A DNA stretch of 64,000 nucleotides from Streptomyces sp. LBL (GCF_029893585.1 NZ_JARXYX010000043.1:1-64000), one strand, 5' to 3'. Positions 36,678 through 46,239 are shown, counted from the stretch's first letter. A program made the numbers and translations. The notes: generated by a model from the letters alone, not told the origin.

Positions 36678-38216
36678 TCAGCGGACGCCGCTGTACTGGC
36701 CTTCCACCTGGTACAGGTCCGTGGAGGTGCTGATCAGTTCCTGCTGTTCTTCCTGCGAACCGACCATCGGCTGCGAGCCGTTGAGCGGGACCTGGGAGCT
36801 CTCCGGCAGGAACCTCACCGTCACCAGGCCGATGACGCCGGCCAGCATCAGGTAGTAGGCGGGCATCAGGTCGTCACCGGTGAGGCTGATCAGCGCCTCG
36901 GTCACCAACGGGGTGGTGCCTCCGAAGATGGCGACGGCGAAGTTGAAGCCGATGCCCATGGCGGCGTAGCGGACGGCGGTCGGGAACAGCGCGGGCAGGG
37001 TGGCGGCGCTCGGGGCGGCGAAGCAGGCCAGCAGGGTGGAGAGGATGAGGACGCCGAAGATCGGTGGCCAGGTTCCGTCCGCCTTGATCAGGAGGAAGGA
37101 CGGAACGGCAAGGACGATCATCGCGGCCGCCGAGACGCCGTAGAGGGGCCGTCGGCCGACGCGGTCGCTGAGCCGGCCGAGGAAGGTGATCAGCAGCACG
37201 ATCCACACCATGCCGATCAGGACCAGGACGTCGGCGGAACCGCTGGAACGGTTCAGGGTCTCCGTCTGATAGGTGGGCAGGAAGCCGGTGACCATGTAGT
37301 TGGTGACGTTGTAGAGCAGGACGAGGCCCATGCAGATGAGCAGGGGCCGCCAGTGGTCCTTGACGATGGTCCGCAGCTCGTCGCCGGTCGACTCCTGGGC
37401 GAGGCTCTTCTCGTGCTCGTCCAACTGCTGCTGGAAGGCCGGGGACTCCTCCAGCTTGAGCCGCATGTACAGGCCGATGACGCCGAGGGGCCCGGCGATC
37501 AGGAACGGGATGCGCCAGCCCCACGAGAGCATCTCCGTGTCGGAGAGCAGCAGGTTCAGTACGGTGACCAGGGCCGAGCCGAGCGCGTAGCCGGTGAAGG
37601 TGCCGAAGTCGAGCCAGCTGGAGAGGAACCCGCGGCGGCGGTCCGGTGAGTACTCGGCGACGAAGGTGGTGGCGCCGCCGTACTCGCCGCCGGTGGAGAA
37701 GCCCTGGACCATGCGGGCGAGCAGCAGAAGGACCGGGGCGGCGATGCCGATCGTGCCGTAACTGGGAATCAGGCCGATGGCGAAGGTGCCGACCGCCATC
37801 ATGATCATGGTGGTGGCCAGCACCTTCTGCCGGCCGATACGGTCGCCCAGCGGGCCGAAGACGAGGCCACCGAGGGGCCGTACGACGAACGCCGCCGCGA
37901 AGGTCGCGAAGGACGAGATCACCTGGGCGGCCGGCGAGGCTCCCGGGAAGAACACCTTTCCGATGGTGGCGGCGAGGTAGCTGTAGACGCCGAAGTCGAA
38001 CCATTCCATGCAGTTGCCGAGTGCGGAGGCGCTGACGGCCCGCTTCAGCAGCGGCCGTTCGACGACCTGGACGTCCTCCTCGCGGAAGGCACCCTTGTTC
38101 CGGCGCAGCCGCCGGGTCAGTTCCTCCCGGACCTGGTGCGGGAGGTTCGCGACGGACTTCGGGACGGGCCCCCTGTTCGGCGGATCGGGCTGATCCTCCA
38201 GCTTCGCGCCTACCAC
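36678..38216 (-). CDS. MFS metabolite:H+ symporter, ProP-like
   Basis: The protein has 512 residues with twelve membrane segments. Signatures of the metabolite:H+ symporter group are clear: GNCMEWFDFGVYSYLAATIG near 67, LGDRIGRQKVL and GFSTGGEYGGATTFVAEYSP. ProP-type members import proline, betaine or carboxylates. The C-terminal tail (SQEEQQELISTSTD) is polar. The start is a GTG at 38216 with GAAAGG upstream. It stands alone, divergent from the FHA-like gene. Confidence 0.85.
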   Translation of the reverse strand: MVGAKLEDQPDPPNRGPVPKSVANLPHQVREELTRRLRRNKGAFREEDVQVVERPLLKRAVSASALGNCMEWFDFGVYSYLAATIGKVFFPGASPAAQVISSFATFAAAFVVRPLGGLVFGPLGDRIGRQKVLATTMIMMAVGTFAIGLIPSYGTIGIAAPVLLLLARMVQGFSTGGEYGGATTFVAEYSPDRRRGFLSSWLDFGTFTGYALGSALVTVLNLLLSDTEMLSWGWRIPFLIAGPLGVIGLYMRLKLEESPAFQQQLDEHEKSLAQESTGDELRTIVKDHWRPLLICMGLVLLYNVTNYMVTGFLPTYQTETLNRSSGSADVLVLIGMVWIVLLITFLGRLSDRVGRRPLYGVSAAAMIVLAVPSFLLIKADGTWPPIFGVLILSTLLACFAAPSAATLPALFPTAVRYAAMGIGFNFAVAIFGGTTPLVTEALISLTGDDLMPAYYLMLAGVIGLVTVRFLPESSQVPLNGSQPMVGSQEEQQELISTSTDLYQVEGQYSGVR

Positions 38217-38576
38217 AATTTCCGCCTTTCTTCCGATATTGCCTGGGTCGCGCCGATCGTCCGGCGCACGTCACTTCTACTGCCCGGGTTTGCGCGCGCC
38301 ACACAGCAAACGCCCACCCCGACGAGGACATCGAGGTGGGCGGCCCCTTGCCGCCCACGCTCAGCCGCTGCCACATCTCCAGGTGTTTGTCGATCAGTCG
38401 GGCGTGGGCCCGGTAAGCGACCGCCGGGCTGCCGCCGGTGATTCCGTCGATGTTCGGATCCGGTCAGGGCGGCGGCGCCCGCGAGAAGAAGGGGTCGAGA
38501 ACGACCTGTTCCGGCGTTCCGGGAAAGGTCATCGGGACCTTAAAATCCCCATGACCACGACGGGGGAACGAGTGTT

Positions 38577-39452
38577 ATGGACACCGTTATCGTGCAGTTG
38601 CCCGAAGAAACACCGGCACGCCACAGAAGAATGAGACAGAAACCGCGACTTCTGCACATGGGGCCTGGTGAGACGAAGGACTTCGGCCGGGGAGTTCCCG
38701 GCGAGTTACCGGCCATCGTGCTGACCGATCCGGGGGTGTCGCGCAACGCCGGACGCATCGAGGCCGCCGGGGATTTCTGGAGGTTGTCGAACTTCAGCGC
38801 CACGTCCACCTATGTGGTGGAGAACCTCGAAGGGGCCGGCGAATACGTCAAGGTCGCGCCGGGGCGGCTCGGTGCCCCCATTCCGTTCGAGTTCTCACGG
38901 GTCGTACTGCCCGCGCTGGACGGCACCGCCATGTTCAAGGTATTCGCGCCGCAGCACGCCTACGCGCAGGACGGGGCGGGTCCCGACTACGGGGAGCGGA
39001 CCGTCAGTCCCTTCTCGCTCGACCCGACGTCGAAGTACTTCCTGGTCCTGGTCGCGCTGTGCGAGCCCAGGCTGCGCAGTTCCTCCGGCGCGGCCCTGCC
39101 CGGTGCCGGGGAGATCGTCGAGCGGCTGCGTCCCCTGGAGTCGTGCCGTGACCTGACCCGCTCGGCGGTGAACTACCACATCGACTACCTGACGTCCGCG
39201 AAGCTGAGGCTGCGCACCGTCCAGGAGGACGACCTGCCCGCGTACGGTCCGAAGGACGGCGGCCGGGTGGGCGCCAAGCGCGAGGACGTCGTGACGCTGG
39301 CGCTGCGCTTCAACCTGGTGCACGAGGAGCATCTCTCGCTGCTGCCCCGGCGCGGCGTCGCACCCTGTCCGACGGCGGCGGATGCGGCGGCGTCCGAAGC
39401 TGCGGCGTCGTCGCCTCCCGCGCACGAGCGGCTGATCCGGCGCCGTCTCTGA
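38577..39452 (+). CDS. FHA-like domain protein with C-terminal winged helix
   Basis: The protein has 291 residues. Residues about 45-125 (GVSRNAGRIEAAGDFWRLSN, then NLEGAGEYVKVAPG) look like a forkhead-associated phosphothreonine-binding domain. Residues about 155-225 (LVLVALCEPRLRSS, VNYHIDYLTSAKLRL) look like a winged HTH of the type seen in Streptomyces FHA/response proteins. It probably links Ser/Thr-kinase signalling to transcription. The Ala-rich tail is low complexity. The ATG has no strong ribosome binding site. Confidence 0.6.
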   Translation: MDTVIVQLPEETPARHRRMRQKPRLLHMGPGETKDFGRGVPGELPAIVLTDPGVSRNAGRIEAAGDFWRLSNFSATSTYVVENLEGAGEYVKVAPGRLGAPIPFEFSRVVLPALDGTAMFKVFAPQHAYAQDGAGPDYGERTVSPFSLDPTSKYFLVLVALCEPRLRSSSGAALPGAGEIVERLRPLESCRDLTRSAVNYHIDYLTSAKLRLRTVQEDDLPAYGPKDGGRVGAKREDVVTLALRFNLVHEEHLSLLPRRGVAPCPTAADAAASEAAASSPPAHERLIRRRL

Positions 39453-39738
39453 CATCTGCCTGGGTGAAAGCCCTGATCTCCGCGGCGGCCAGAAGATCGT
39501 CCGCGGCGGAGAAAAGATCGAGGGGCCCCGCCGGACTGCCGGCCTCGGTCCGCCCGCCACCGGCGCCCACTGCCGAGCTTGCGGGGGCAGGGCCGTGCGG
39601 TGCACCGGCTGCCGTGCGGCAGGCTCAGTGCCGTGCGACACACCCGCTGCTGAGAACCCCGGCTCGCCTTCCCGGCGCGGCCGGGGTTCTCGGCACGTGA
39701 TAGGACGATCCGCTAGAGATCGCGATCGAGGAGTGCAC

Positions 39739-40242
39739 GTGACAGATATGGCAGCGGCGGCCACCGGCGTACGGGTCTTCGTCGACAAGCAGAGTCCCGA
39801 GGCGTACCAGGCCCTGACGGCCACGGCCGAAGCCGTGCGGGGCGTCGCCGCCGCGGCGGGGCTGGACCGGCCGCTCGTCGAACTCGTCAACATCCGGGTG
39901 TCCCAGCTCAACGCTTGCGCGTACTGCCTCAACCTGCACACCAGGGCCGCGCTGCGGGCCGGGGAGACCACCCAGCGACTGGGTGTCCTTCCGGCCTGGC
40001 GGGACACCCAGCTGTTCACGGCCCGGGAGCGGGCCGCGCTCGCACTTGCGGAGGCCACCACGCATCCGGCGGACGCCCGGGCACAGGAGAGCGCCTACGC
40101 CGAGGCACGGGCCGTCCTGTCCGACGACGAGATGTCGGCGGTGATCTGGGTGGCGATCACGATCAACGCTTTCAACCGGGTGTCGGTCATGAGCAAGCAT
40201 CCCGTGCGTGCTGCTGCGGTGCCGCCGCCGTCATCGGTGTGA
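39739..40242 (+). CDS. Carboxymuconolactone decarboxylase / AhpD-like protein
   Basis: The protein has 167 residues with the AhpD fold. The redox site is Cys60-x2-Cys63 with His67 in NACAYCLNLHTRAAL. Family members act in peroxide or disulfide redox chemistry. The GTG at 39739 has GAGGAG five bases upstream; ATG 39748 is an alternative. It stands alone and converges on the ribosomal-protein operon across a terminator. Confidence 0.85.
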   Translation: MTDMAAAATGVRVFVDKQSPEAYQALTATAEAVRGVAAAAGLDRPLVELVNIRVSQLNACAYCLNLHTRAALRAGETTQRLGVLPAWRDTQLFTARERAALALAEATTHPADARAQESAYAEARAVLSDDEMSAVIWVAITINAFNRVSVMSKHPVRAAAVPPPSSV

Positions 40243-40318
40243 CGGCTCTCGGCCGGCCGATGCCCCACGAGGCTGCCCGTCGGCCGGTCTGCCGCATCGC
40301 GGGGCCCGCACAGCGGTC

Positions 40319-40351
40319 GGCCCGGCCACCGCGTGTCGTGGTGGCCGGGCC
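40319..40351. terminator. 12-bp perfect hairpin, bidirectional terminator
   Basis: GGCCCGGCCACC (40319-40330) and GGTGGCCGGGCC (40340-40351) are perfect complements. They sit between the AhpD-like gene and the convergent rpmJ. Confidence 0.7.
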
Positions 40352-40371
40352 GGCCTGAGGGACGCGTCGCC

Positions 40372-40494
40372 TCAGCCCTGGCGGGCCTTGAAGCGCGGAT
40401 CCTTCTTGTTGATCACGTACGTCACGCCCCGGCGGCGTACCACCTGGGCTCCCGGCTTGGACTTCAGCGAACGCAGGGAATTGCGCACCTTCAT
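40372..40494 (-). CDS. rpmJ: Ribosomal protein L36, cysteine-free paralogue
   Basis: The protein has 40 residues ([20 protein letters not shown] and a basic tail [12 protein letters not shown]). Zinc-binding cysteines of ordinary L36 are absent, so this is the zinc-independent form. Its ATG overlaps the rpmE stop (ATGA). It is the last gene of the rpmG-rpmE-rpmJ operon. Such paralogues replace zinc-containing versions when zinc is scarce. Confidence 0.95.
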   Translation of the reverse strand: MKVRNSLRSLKSKPGAQVVRRRGVTYVINKKDPRFKARQG

Positions 40495-40787
40495 GTCCTG
40501 CCCTCCTTCCTGCTCGGACTCTGGACTGCGGTCAGCGGCGGGCGGTGGCCGCCGTAGCGTCGCTCGAACCGCTCCACCCGGCCCGCGGTGTCCACGACCC
40601 GCGACGTTCCGGTGTAGAACGGGTGGCTGGCCGACGAGATCTCGACGTCGATCAGCGGGTAGGTGACTCCGTCCGTCCACTCGGTCGTCCGCGTCGAGGG
40701 CGCGGTCGAGCGGGTGAGGAACGTGGCTCCCGCCGCACGGTCGTGGAAAACGACCGGGCGGGAGACGGGGTGGATGTCGGGCCTCAT
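40491..40787 (-). CDS. rpmE: Ribosomal protein L31 type B (cysteine-free)
   Basis: The protein has 98 residues: [20 protein letters not shown], then [20 protein letters not shown] and [10 protein letters not shown]. The CxxC zinc motif of type A L31 is missing. The ATG has AAGGAAGGA upstream. It lies 47 bases after rpmG and is translationally coupled to rpmJ. Confidence 0.95.
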   Translation of the reverse strand: MRPDIHPVSRPVVFHDRAAGATFLTRSTAPSTRTTEWTDGVTYPLIDVEISSASHPFYTGTSRVVDTAGRVERFERRYGGHRPPLTAVQSPSRKEGRT

Positions 40788-40834
40788 GGTGTGTCCTTCC
40801 TTACGGCCGTCCGGGCGAGGGGAGTTGGTTGTGG

Positions 40835-40999
40835 TCATCGCTCCTCGCGGAAGGCGACGTGCTCCCCGGTCACCGGGTCGTACTTGCGCAGGACCAGTCG
40901 GTCGGGGTCGTTGAGACGGTTCTTGCGGGTCACGTAGGTGGTGCCGGTCCCGGCCGTCGACCTCAGCGTGACGACGGGGCGCACGGTGTTGCGTGCCAT
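40835..40999 (-). CDS. rpmG: Ribosomal protein L33, cysteine-free paralogue
   Basis: The protein has 54 residues ([40 protein letters not shown]) without the usual cysteines. AGGAGGACCT precedes the ATG. It is the first gene of a zinc-sparing ribosomal operon. Zur control is expected from knowledge of the family, but I see no AT-rich TGAAAAT-type Zur box upstream. Confidence 0.95.
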   Translation of the reverse strand: MARNTVRPVVTLRSTAGTGTTYVTRKNRLNDPDRLVLRKYDPVTGEHVAFREER

Positions 41000-41472
41000 G
41001 AGGTCCTCCTTCCGCCCACATCCACGGATCCACGGGCTTCTTGGTCCGCGCATGTCAGCTACGTGGGGTTCAACGCAGCCCCCCGCCGGTACATTCCCGC
41101 CTCTTCGGGGGGCATCTCCGGGCCTCTTCGGGGCCTCTTCGGAGGACGACCGCCGAATCCCGCCGGCTGTGATCAGCCGGACCGGAACGATGATGGCGCG
41201 TGCGGTCCCGACCGCCGGTCCGTCGGCTCCCATGTCAGCGACTCCTGCGGTGGATGAGGGTGAAGTCCTGCTCCCAGGCGACCGGGCCGTCGGACGGTGA
41301 GGTCTCCCGGGTGACGGTGGCAGCGGGGAAAACTCATCGTCCCGTCGTGTTTCTTCCTGTTGTTCCTCATGGTGCGGGCGGCGGCCCCGAAAGTTTGATG
41401 GATCACGCCGCTCCGTCGGCCCTGACCACCTGATCCACCAAGGGAGTCGTCATCAGCACCACCGCTCCCCCT
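41000..41472. other. Gap upstream of rpmG with a possible gene remnant
   Basis: No complete gene is visible. GGCCTCTTCGG-type direct repeats lie at about 41110-41143. On the minus strand a stop-bounded fragment ([20 protein letters not shown] and LIHRRSR, ending TGA at 41235) looks like the last 31 residues of a lost protein. Confidence 0.3.
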
Positions 41473-42076
41473 TCAGGTGTGCCGGAGTCCCGCGGCGAGC
41501 GCCTCCAGCCAGGCGGCGACCGGACCGAGACTCAGCAACCCGCTGCCGGCGCCCGCGAGTTCCCCCGCTGCCGGTGCGAGCGCGGTGTGGGCCCGCCGCA
41601 TCGTCGTACGGTCACCCACGCGGATCGCCGTGTGCGCGAGCAAACACCACAGCGCCTCGTGCAGCAGGTCGCGGGGCGGGGACGGTAAGGACGTGAGCAG
41701 GCGCGCGGCCTCCTCCTCGCGCCCCTCGGCCACCAGCAGCAGCGGACGCACCCACGGCTCGTACGGTCCCCAGTCACCCAGCGGCTCCGGGACGAGGTGC
41801 TGTTCGTGACGCACGTACAGGCACAGCAGGGCCAGCGGCAGCAGCCCGGACTCGAGACCGGGCATTCCGCAGCCGTCCAGCAGTGCGGCGGCGCCGCGGT
41901 AGGCGGCTTCGGCTGTGTACAGGGGCTCGGTCATCGAGGTGCGCAGCGCCCGGTACCAGGTGGTGAAGACGGACGCCAGGGGGAGTTCGTGGCGCTCGGC
42001 CAGGGCGTCGGCGGCCTGTGCGTGGTGGTCGGCTCCGGCCAGATCGGCCCGTGCACAGCGGGCCTGGAGACGGCTC
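41473..42076 (-). pseudogene. 5'-truncated C-terminal part of a BTAD/SARP-type regulator
   Basis: About 190 residues match the TPR-like C-terminal end of large Streptomyces regulators (ALAERHELPLASVFTTWYRA, then GMPGLESGLLPLALLCLYVR and HTALAPAAGELAGAGSGLLS). The DNA-binding and BTAD parts are missing. The homology stops at about 42076, where a hydrolase fragment of the opposite strand begins. Confidence 0.55.
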
Positions 42077-42268
42077 GGATACGACGCCGCCGCCCTGTGG
42101 GGCGCCTGGGCGACGGACCTGCGGCACTCGACTGTGACCTGCGGACACTTCATGGCCGAGGAGGCGCCGGCGGACATCGCCAAGGCGCTGCGCGACCTGC
42201 TCGGCACGCCGGCTCCCAGCCGGTCCACGAGGAACGACCGAGGCCCGGGCACCGATGTTCCGCGGTGA
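42077..42268 (+). pseudogene. 5'-truncated alpha/beta hydrolase, dehalogenase-like 3' end
   Basis: The last 63 residues (YDAAALWGAWATDLRHSTVT, CGHFMAEEAPADIAKALRDL) match the end of haloacetate-dehalogenase-like hydrolases, with the catalytic His in CGHFMAEEAP. No nucleophile region is present. It abuts, head to head, the truncated regulator on the other strand. Confidence 0.55.
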
Positions 42269-42463
42269 CCGGGCCTGCGGGTGAGCCGGTGTCAGCTGCC
42301 GTCGAGTCGCGCGCAGGAGCCCCTTGCCCAGTTCGGCGCCTTCACGGCTGCGTCACGGGAGCGCGACCGGTCCCCCGTTCCGGTCGTGCCCCCGTGGTGC
42401 GTAGAACCTACGTGGCGGGAAGAACCGTTGGGAATCGCGTCCATGCGCGCTGCGCCGCCCTGA

Positions 42464-42489
42464 GGACTCACCCGTGCACAGGTGAGTCC
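42464..42489. terminator. 9-bp hairpin at the end of the PucR-type gene
   Basis: GGACTCACC (42464-42472) pairs with GGTGAGTCC (42481-42489). It overlaps the stop codon of the minus-strand regulator. It could stop transcription from the minus side. Confidence 0.4.
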
Positions 42490-44000
42490 GGATAGCCCGG
42501 TTTGGTCCGGTCGAGGACCGGTGGTTCGAGATCACCGACGGCGAGATGGGCGAGGACGACCTCGTAGAGGTCGCTGCCGGCGGCGAGGAGCCGGCGTTCG
42601 AGGACGGGCTCCGCGCTGCGGACGTGGTCGCGCACGGTCTGGGCGTGCATGCCCAGGGCGTGCGCGGCGCGTTCGGCGTTGCCTCCGGCGGCGATCCAGC
42701 CGCGCAGGGTCCGGCGCAGGTCGCGGGCGTCCGTGTCCAGCCGTCCGAGAAGGTCGCAGGCCCAAGCCCGTACGGCGGTCCCTGCCAGCAGGTCGATGAG
42801 CCGGGCGGAGGCCGGCGCCGGCCCGGAGCCCTCGGCCGGCGCCTCGGAGAGACCGATCTGGGTGTTGAGGGCCAGGTGGGCGACCGCGCGGACGGGGAGG
42901 TGGGCGAAGTCCGTGCACAGCAGGCCTTCGACACGTTCCATGCGGGCCCGCACGGTGTTGCGGCTCACGCCGAGGATCTTGGCGGCGCTGACGGCGGTGA
43001 ACTCCAGTCCCAGCCGGGTGGTGGCGAGGAGTTCGGCGCGGGTGTGGTGCGCAAGGGTGTCGAGGGGCCGCAGCAGGAGGGCGGTCCATGCGCGGAGCAC
43101 AGCCGGGTCCATCAGGCGTTCGGGGTGGGTGCGTTCGGCGTAGACGGCCGTCTTCTCCGGCCGGAAGTGGGCCACGGCGAGGGCGCTGACGGCCTGTCCG
43201 TAGGCGGTGGCGGTGCGGGCGAGGCTCTGCCGGACGCTGCCGCCGAGGAAGGTGCCGGGGTACCGGTCGATCAGCGACCGCAGGGCCTCGGCGGCGGACT
43301 CGCCGGGAGTCACGACGATCACGTGTTCGTCGACGGCGGGACAGCGCACCACCAGGGCCTGTCCCTCCGTCGCGTCGAGGCATGCCTCGGCGAGCCGGTC
43401 GCGTGCCGCGGCGTCGCCCTCCAGGACGTAGACGCAGGCGGTGTCCGTGTCGAGGAGTCCTGGCCACAGCCCTGCGGCGACGCGGCGGGCCGAGACAGTG
43501 TCCTCCACCATCAGCAGTTGCAGGATCGCCAGCCGCAGATCGGACGCCGCCCGCCGCAGCCGGTGGCCGGCCGCGGTCGTCTCCCGGGCCCGCAGCAGCA
43601 GTTCGAGGACCTGGGCGGTGCGCAGCACGACCTCCGAGGCACGCCGGTCGAACGGGGCGGGGCGGGACACGGCGAGCACTGCGGCGGCGCCCGGTTGTGG
43701 GCGCTCCACCCGCACCAGGCGCAGGTGGTGCCGCTGCCCTTCCCAGGAGACGGAGGCGATGCGGCCGGTGACGAGGTCCGCGACCAGGTTCTCGTCCACC
43801 GCGACGCGGGTGCCGGCGAGGAGGGCGCCGCTGCCGTCCTGGAGGGATGCGGCGCCCTGGACGGCGTCCGCGAGCCAGGCGACGACCCGGCGGACGTCGC
43901 GCTCGGCCGGCCGCAGATGGTCGAGGAGTTCCCGCGCCCAGGCCGCCTCCTCGCCGCCCCGCGCCTCCGAACGACGTTCCCTGTTCTCCCGTCCCGCCAC
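42468..44000 (-). CDS. PucR-like regulator with duplicated C-terminal HTH regions
   Basis: The protein has 510 residues. A GAF-like N-terminal half (about 20-190; LADAVQGAASLQDGSGALLA) and a central GGDEF-like segment are followed by an HTH (FTAVSAAKILGVSRNTVRAR) near 340. A second HTH (GGNAERAAHALGMHAQTVRD) lies near 460. PucR/CdaR regulators respond to small molecules. The GTG at 44000 has GAGGAAGG at 44007-44014; the longer frame to 44174 is low complexity. It stands alone, so its targets are unknown. Confidence 0.75.
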   Translation of the reverse strand: MAGRENRERRSEARGGEEAAWARELLDHLRPAERDVRRVVAWLADAVQGAASLQDGSGALLAGTRVAVDENLVADLVTGRIASVSWEGQRHHLRLVRVERPQPGAAAVLAVSRPAPFDRRASEVVLRTAQVLELLLRARETTAAGHRLRRAASDLRLAILQLLMVEDTVSARRVAAGLWPGLLDTDTACVYVLEGDAAARDRLAEACLDATEGQALVVRCPAVDEHVIVVTPGESAAEALRSLIDRYPGTFLGGSVRQSLARTATAYGQAVSALAVAHFRPEKTAVYAERTHPERLMDPAVLRAWTALLLRPLDTLAHHTRAELLATTRLGLEFTAVSAAKILGVSRNTVRARMERVEGLLCTDFAHLPVRAVAHLALNTQIGLSEAPAEGSGPAPASARLIDLLAGTAVRAWACDLLGRLDTDARDLRRTLRGWIAAGGNAERAAHALGMHAQTVRDHVRSAEPVLERRLLAAGSDLYEVVLAHLAVGDLEPPVLDRTKPGYPDSPVHG

Positions 44001-44017
44001 GTCGCCCTTCCTCTCGC

Positions 44018-44048
44018 GCCCGTTCGCCCGTTCGCCCTTCGCCCGTTC
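44018..44048. repeat. GCCCGTTC tandem repeat (8,8,7,8 bases)
   Basis: Four copies, the third one base shorter, lie just upstream of the PucR-type start. Confidence 0.7.
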
Positions 44049-44171
44049 CGCGGCATACCGTCCGGTACGGTACCTCACCCCTTCCGGTCGAACAGGTGCC
44101 GCAGGGGCCCGGCTTGTCCGGCTACCCACGGACGCGGACGTGGACGTGGATGTGCCGGGCATCCGCCGCCG

Positions 44172-44294
44172 CAACGCCTCCCCGTCCCGGCCGCACTGGC
44201 CCTGCTCTGGCGCGCGGACGACACCCGTGCCGAGGTCGCCGAGTTCGTCGCCGCGTTCCCGGCATCGTCGTCCGGCCCAGGCAGCATTCGGTAG
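44172..44294 (+). pseudogene. 3' remnant of a LysR-type regulator
   Basis: A stop-terminated fragment (LPVPAALALLWRADDTRAEV, AEFVAAF) looks like the last strand and helix of a LysR effector domain. There is no upstream part in frame. It lies in the 456-base gap between the PucR-type and Sua5 genes. Confidence 0.35.
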
Positions 44295-44456
44295 GCCGGC
44301 AGTCGGTGGGCCCGGCGCACACCGGATCTCCGCCCGCCGAGCGACCGGCCCACCTCAGTGGCGTACGACCGGCCCGCCCCGGCGGCATACGGCTCCGGGT
44401 GGGCCCCACGTGGGGGCCCGGCCGCCGGACACCCGCGTGGGGCATAAGCTCGGCAG

Positions 44457-45077
44457 ATGGCGAAGTACTTCGACGTGCACCCCGAAAACCCCCAGCCGCG
44501 CACCATCTCGCAGGTCGCCGACAGCATCCGCTCCGGCGCGCTCATCGCGTACCCGACGGATTCCTGCTACGCACTGGGCTGCCGGCTCGGCAGCCGTGAC
44601 GGCATCGACCGGATCCGGACCATCCGCCGGCTGGACGACCGGCACCACTTCACCCTCGTGTGCCAGGACTTCGCGCAGCTCGGCCAGTTCGTACGGATCG
44701 ACAACGACGTGTTCCGCGCGATCAAGGCGTCGACCCCGGGCAGCTACACCTTCATTCTGCCCGCGACGAAGGACGTGCCGCGGATGCTCCAGCACCCCAA
44801 GAAGAAGACCGTCGGCGTTCGCATCCCCGACCATGTCGTCACTCAGGCGCTCCTCACCGAGCTCGGGGAGCCGCTGCTGTCGAGCACGCTGCTGCTGCCC
44901 GACGAGGAGGAGCCGATGACCCAGGGCTGGGAGATCAAGGACCGGCTCGATCACGTCCTGGACGCGGTGGTCGACTCGGGCGACTGCGGCACCGAGCCGA
45001 CCACGGTCATCGACTTCTCCGGCGGCGAGGCCGAGATCATCCGCAAGGGCGCGGGCGACACGACACGGTTCGAGTAG
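44457..45077 (+). CDS. Sua5/YciO/YrdC family protein
   Basis: The protein has 206 residues and a single YrdC domain: GALIAYPTDSCYALGCRLGS near 28, then KASTPGSYTFILPATKDVPR and VGVRIPDHVV. YrdC/Sua5 proteins make threonylcarbamoyl-AMP for tRNA t6A37. The short form without the Sua5 C-terminal domain is closest to YciO/YrdC. The ATG follows directly after a GC-rich leader. It stands alone. Confidence 0.85.
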   Translation: MAKYFDVHPENPQPRTISQVADSIRSGALIAYPTDSCYALGCRLGSRDGIDRIRTIRRLDDRHHFTLVCQDFAQLGQFVRIDNDVFRAIKASTPGSYTFILPATKDVPRMLQHPKKKTVGVRIPDHVVTQALLTELGEPLLSSTLLLPDEEEPMTQGWEIKDRLDHVLDAVVDSGDCGTEPTTVIDFSGGEAEIIRKGAGDTTRFE

Positions 45078-45094
45078 GAGTTCTGCCGGAACTG

Positions 45095-45142
45095 GAGCGG
45101 GAGCAGGAGCAGGAGCAGGAGCGGGAGCCGGAGCCCGGGCCG
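45095..45142. repeat. Hexamer tandem repeat GAGC(A/G/C)G x8
   Basis: Eight units of GAGCAG, GAGCGG, GAGCCG and relatives lie between the Sua5 stop and the dienelactone hydrolase gene. Confidence 0.8.
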
Positions 45143-45260
45143 GAGCATGCGGGGGCGGGCGTGGCGGGACAAGGGCCGCGTGCCACCATGATCCGGCCTG
45201 GCCCCCTCCTGGCGGGCAGGGCGTGCGCCGACTCCCCCGCTTCAGAGAGGCAGCCCCGAC

Positions 45261-46016
45261 ATGACCGCCGTACAGGGCACAGTTGTCGACATCCCCACCG
45301 AGGACGGCATCGCGGACGCCTACCTCGCCCATCCCGCTGACGGGAAACCGCACCCCGGGGTCGTGCTCTACATGGACGCCTTCGGACTGCGCCCGCAGCT
45401 GAGGTCGATGGCGGACCGGCTGGCCGAGGCCGGTTACACGGTCCTGGTGCCCAACCTGTTTTACCGGCACGGGCGTGCGCCCGTGGTCGACCTGCCGGAG
45501 TTCATCGATCCGGCCGCGCGTCCGGAGATCTTCGAGGAGATCGTCCCGCTCATACGGTCGTTGACTCCGGAGCTCGCGGCGCGGGACGCCGACGCCTACC
45601 TGCGCCGGCTGGCCGGCTCCCCGGCGGTCGTCGACGGTCCGGTCGCCCTCACCGGCTACTGCATGGGCGCCCGGCTCGCCCTGCTCACCGCGGGCACCTA
45701 CCCGGAGCGGGTCGCCGCGGCGGCCGGCTTCCACGGCGGGCACCTCGCGACCGACGCCCCGGACAGCTGGCATCTGGTGGCCGAAAACATCACCGCCGAA
45801 CTGTACTTCGGGCACGCCGACCAGGACCCGTCGCTGCCCGTCGAGCAGATCGAACGCCTGGAGGAGGCCCTCACCGCGGCCGGTGTCCGCCACACCTGCG
45901 AGGTCTACACCGGCGCACACCACGGATACACGCAGGTCGACACCTCCGCGTACGACCGCGCGGGCGACGAACGGCACTGGGCCGCTCTGCTGGACCTCCT
46001 GAAGCGAACGTTCTGA
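45261..46016 (+). CDS. Dienelactone hydrolase family protein
   Basis: The protein has 251 residues. The fold is alpha/beta hydrolase with a Cys nucleophile, Cys134 in LTGYCMGARLA, Asp in GHADQDPSLP and His in GAHHGYTQ. These match dienelactone hydrolase, which opens the lactone ring in chloroaromatic breakdown; many members act on other esters. AGAGAGGCAG precedes the ATG at 45261. No catabolic neighbours are present. Confidence 0.85.
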   Translation: MTAVQGTVVDIPTEDGIADAYLAHPADGKPHPGVVLYMDAFGLRPQLRSMADRLAEAGYTVLVPNLFYRHGRAPVVDLPEFIDPAARPEIFEEIVPLIRSLTPELAARDADAYLRRLAGSPAVVDGPVALTGYCMGARLALLTAGTYPERVAAAAGFHGGHLATDAPDSWHLVAENITAELYFGHADQDPSLPVEQIERLEEALTAAGVRHTCEVYTGAHHGYTQVDTSAYDRAGDERHWAALLDLLKRTF

Positions 46017-46239
46017 CTCGACGTCGGAGCGGACGACCGGAGAGCCTGCCTACCGCTATGTACCGGGAGAGGGCGAGTGGCCGAAACTCGCTGTTCAGTG
46101 GCTCAAACTCTTCCGTGGATGGCCGAATTCGATCCCAATGATCGCGAGTTGGCCTCCTACCAGCGGTAACGCCTTGCTTTACTCGTGTCATACCCGTAGA
46201 CCTTCCCCAGAAAGCGGTGGCTCTGGGGGAGAGTTGGCT

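Noticed and set aside
35853-37649. 598-residue plus-strand frame over the MarR remnant and ProP-like gene
   Set aside because: It crosses two genes of the opposite strand and has only low-complexity sequence.
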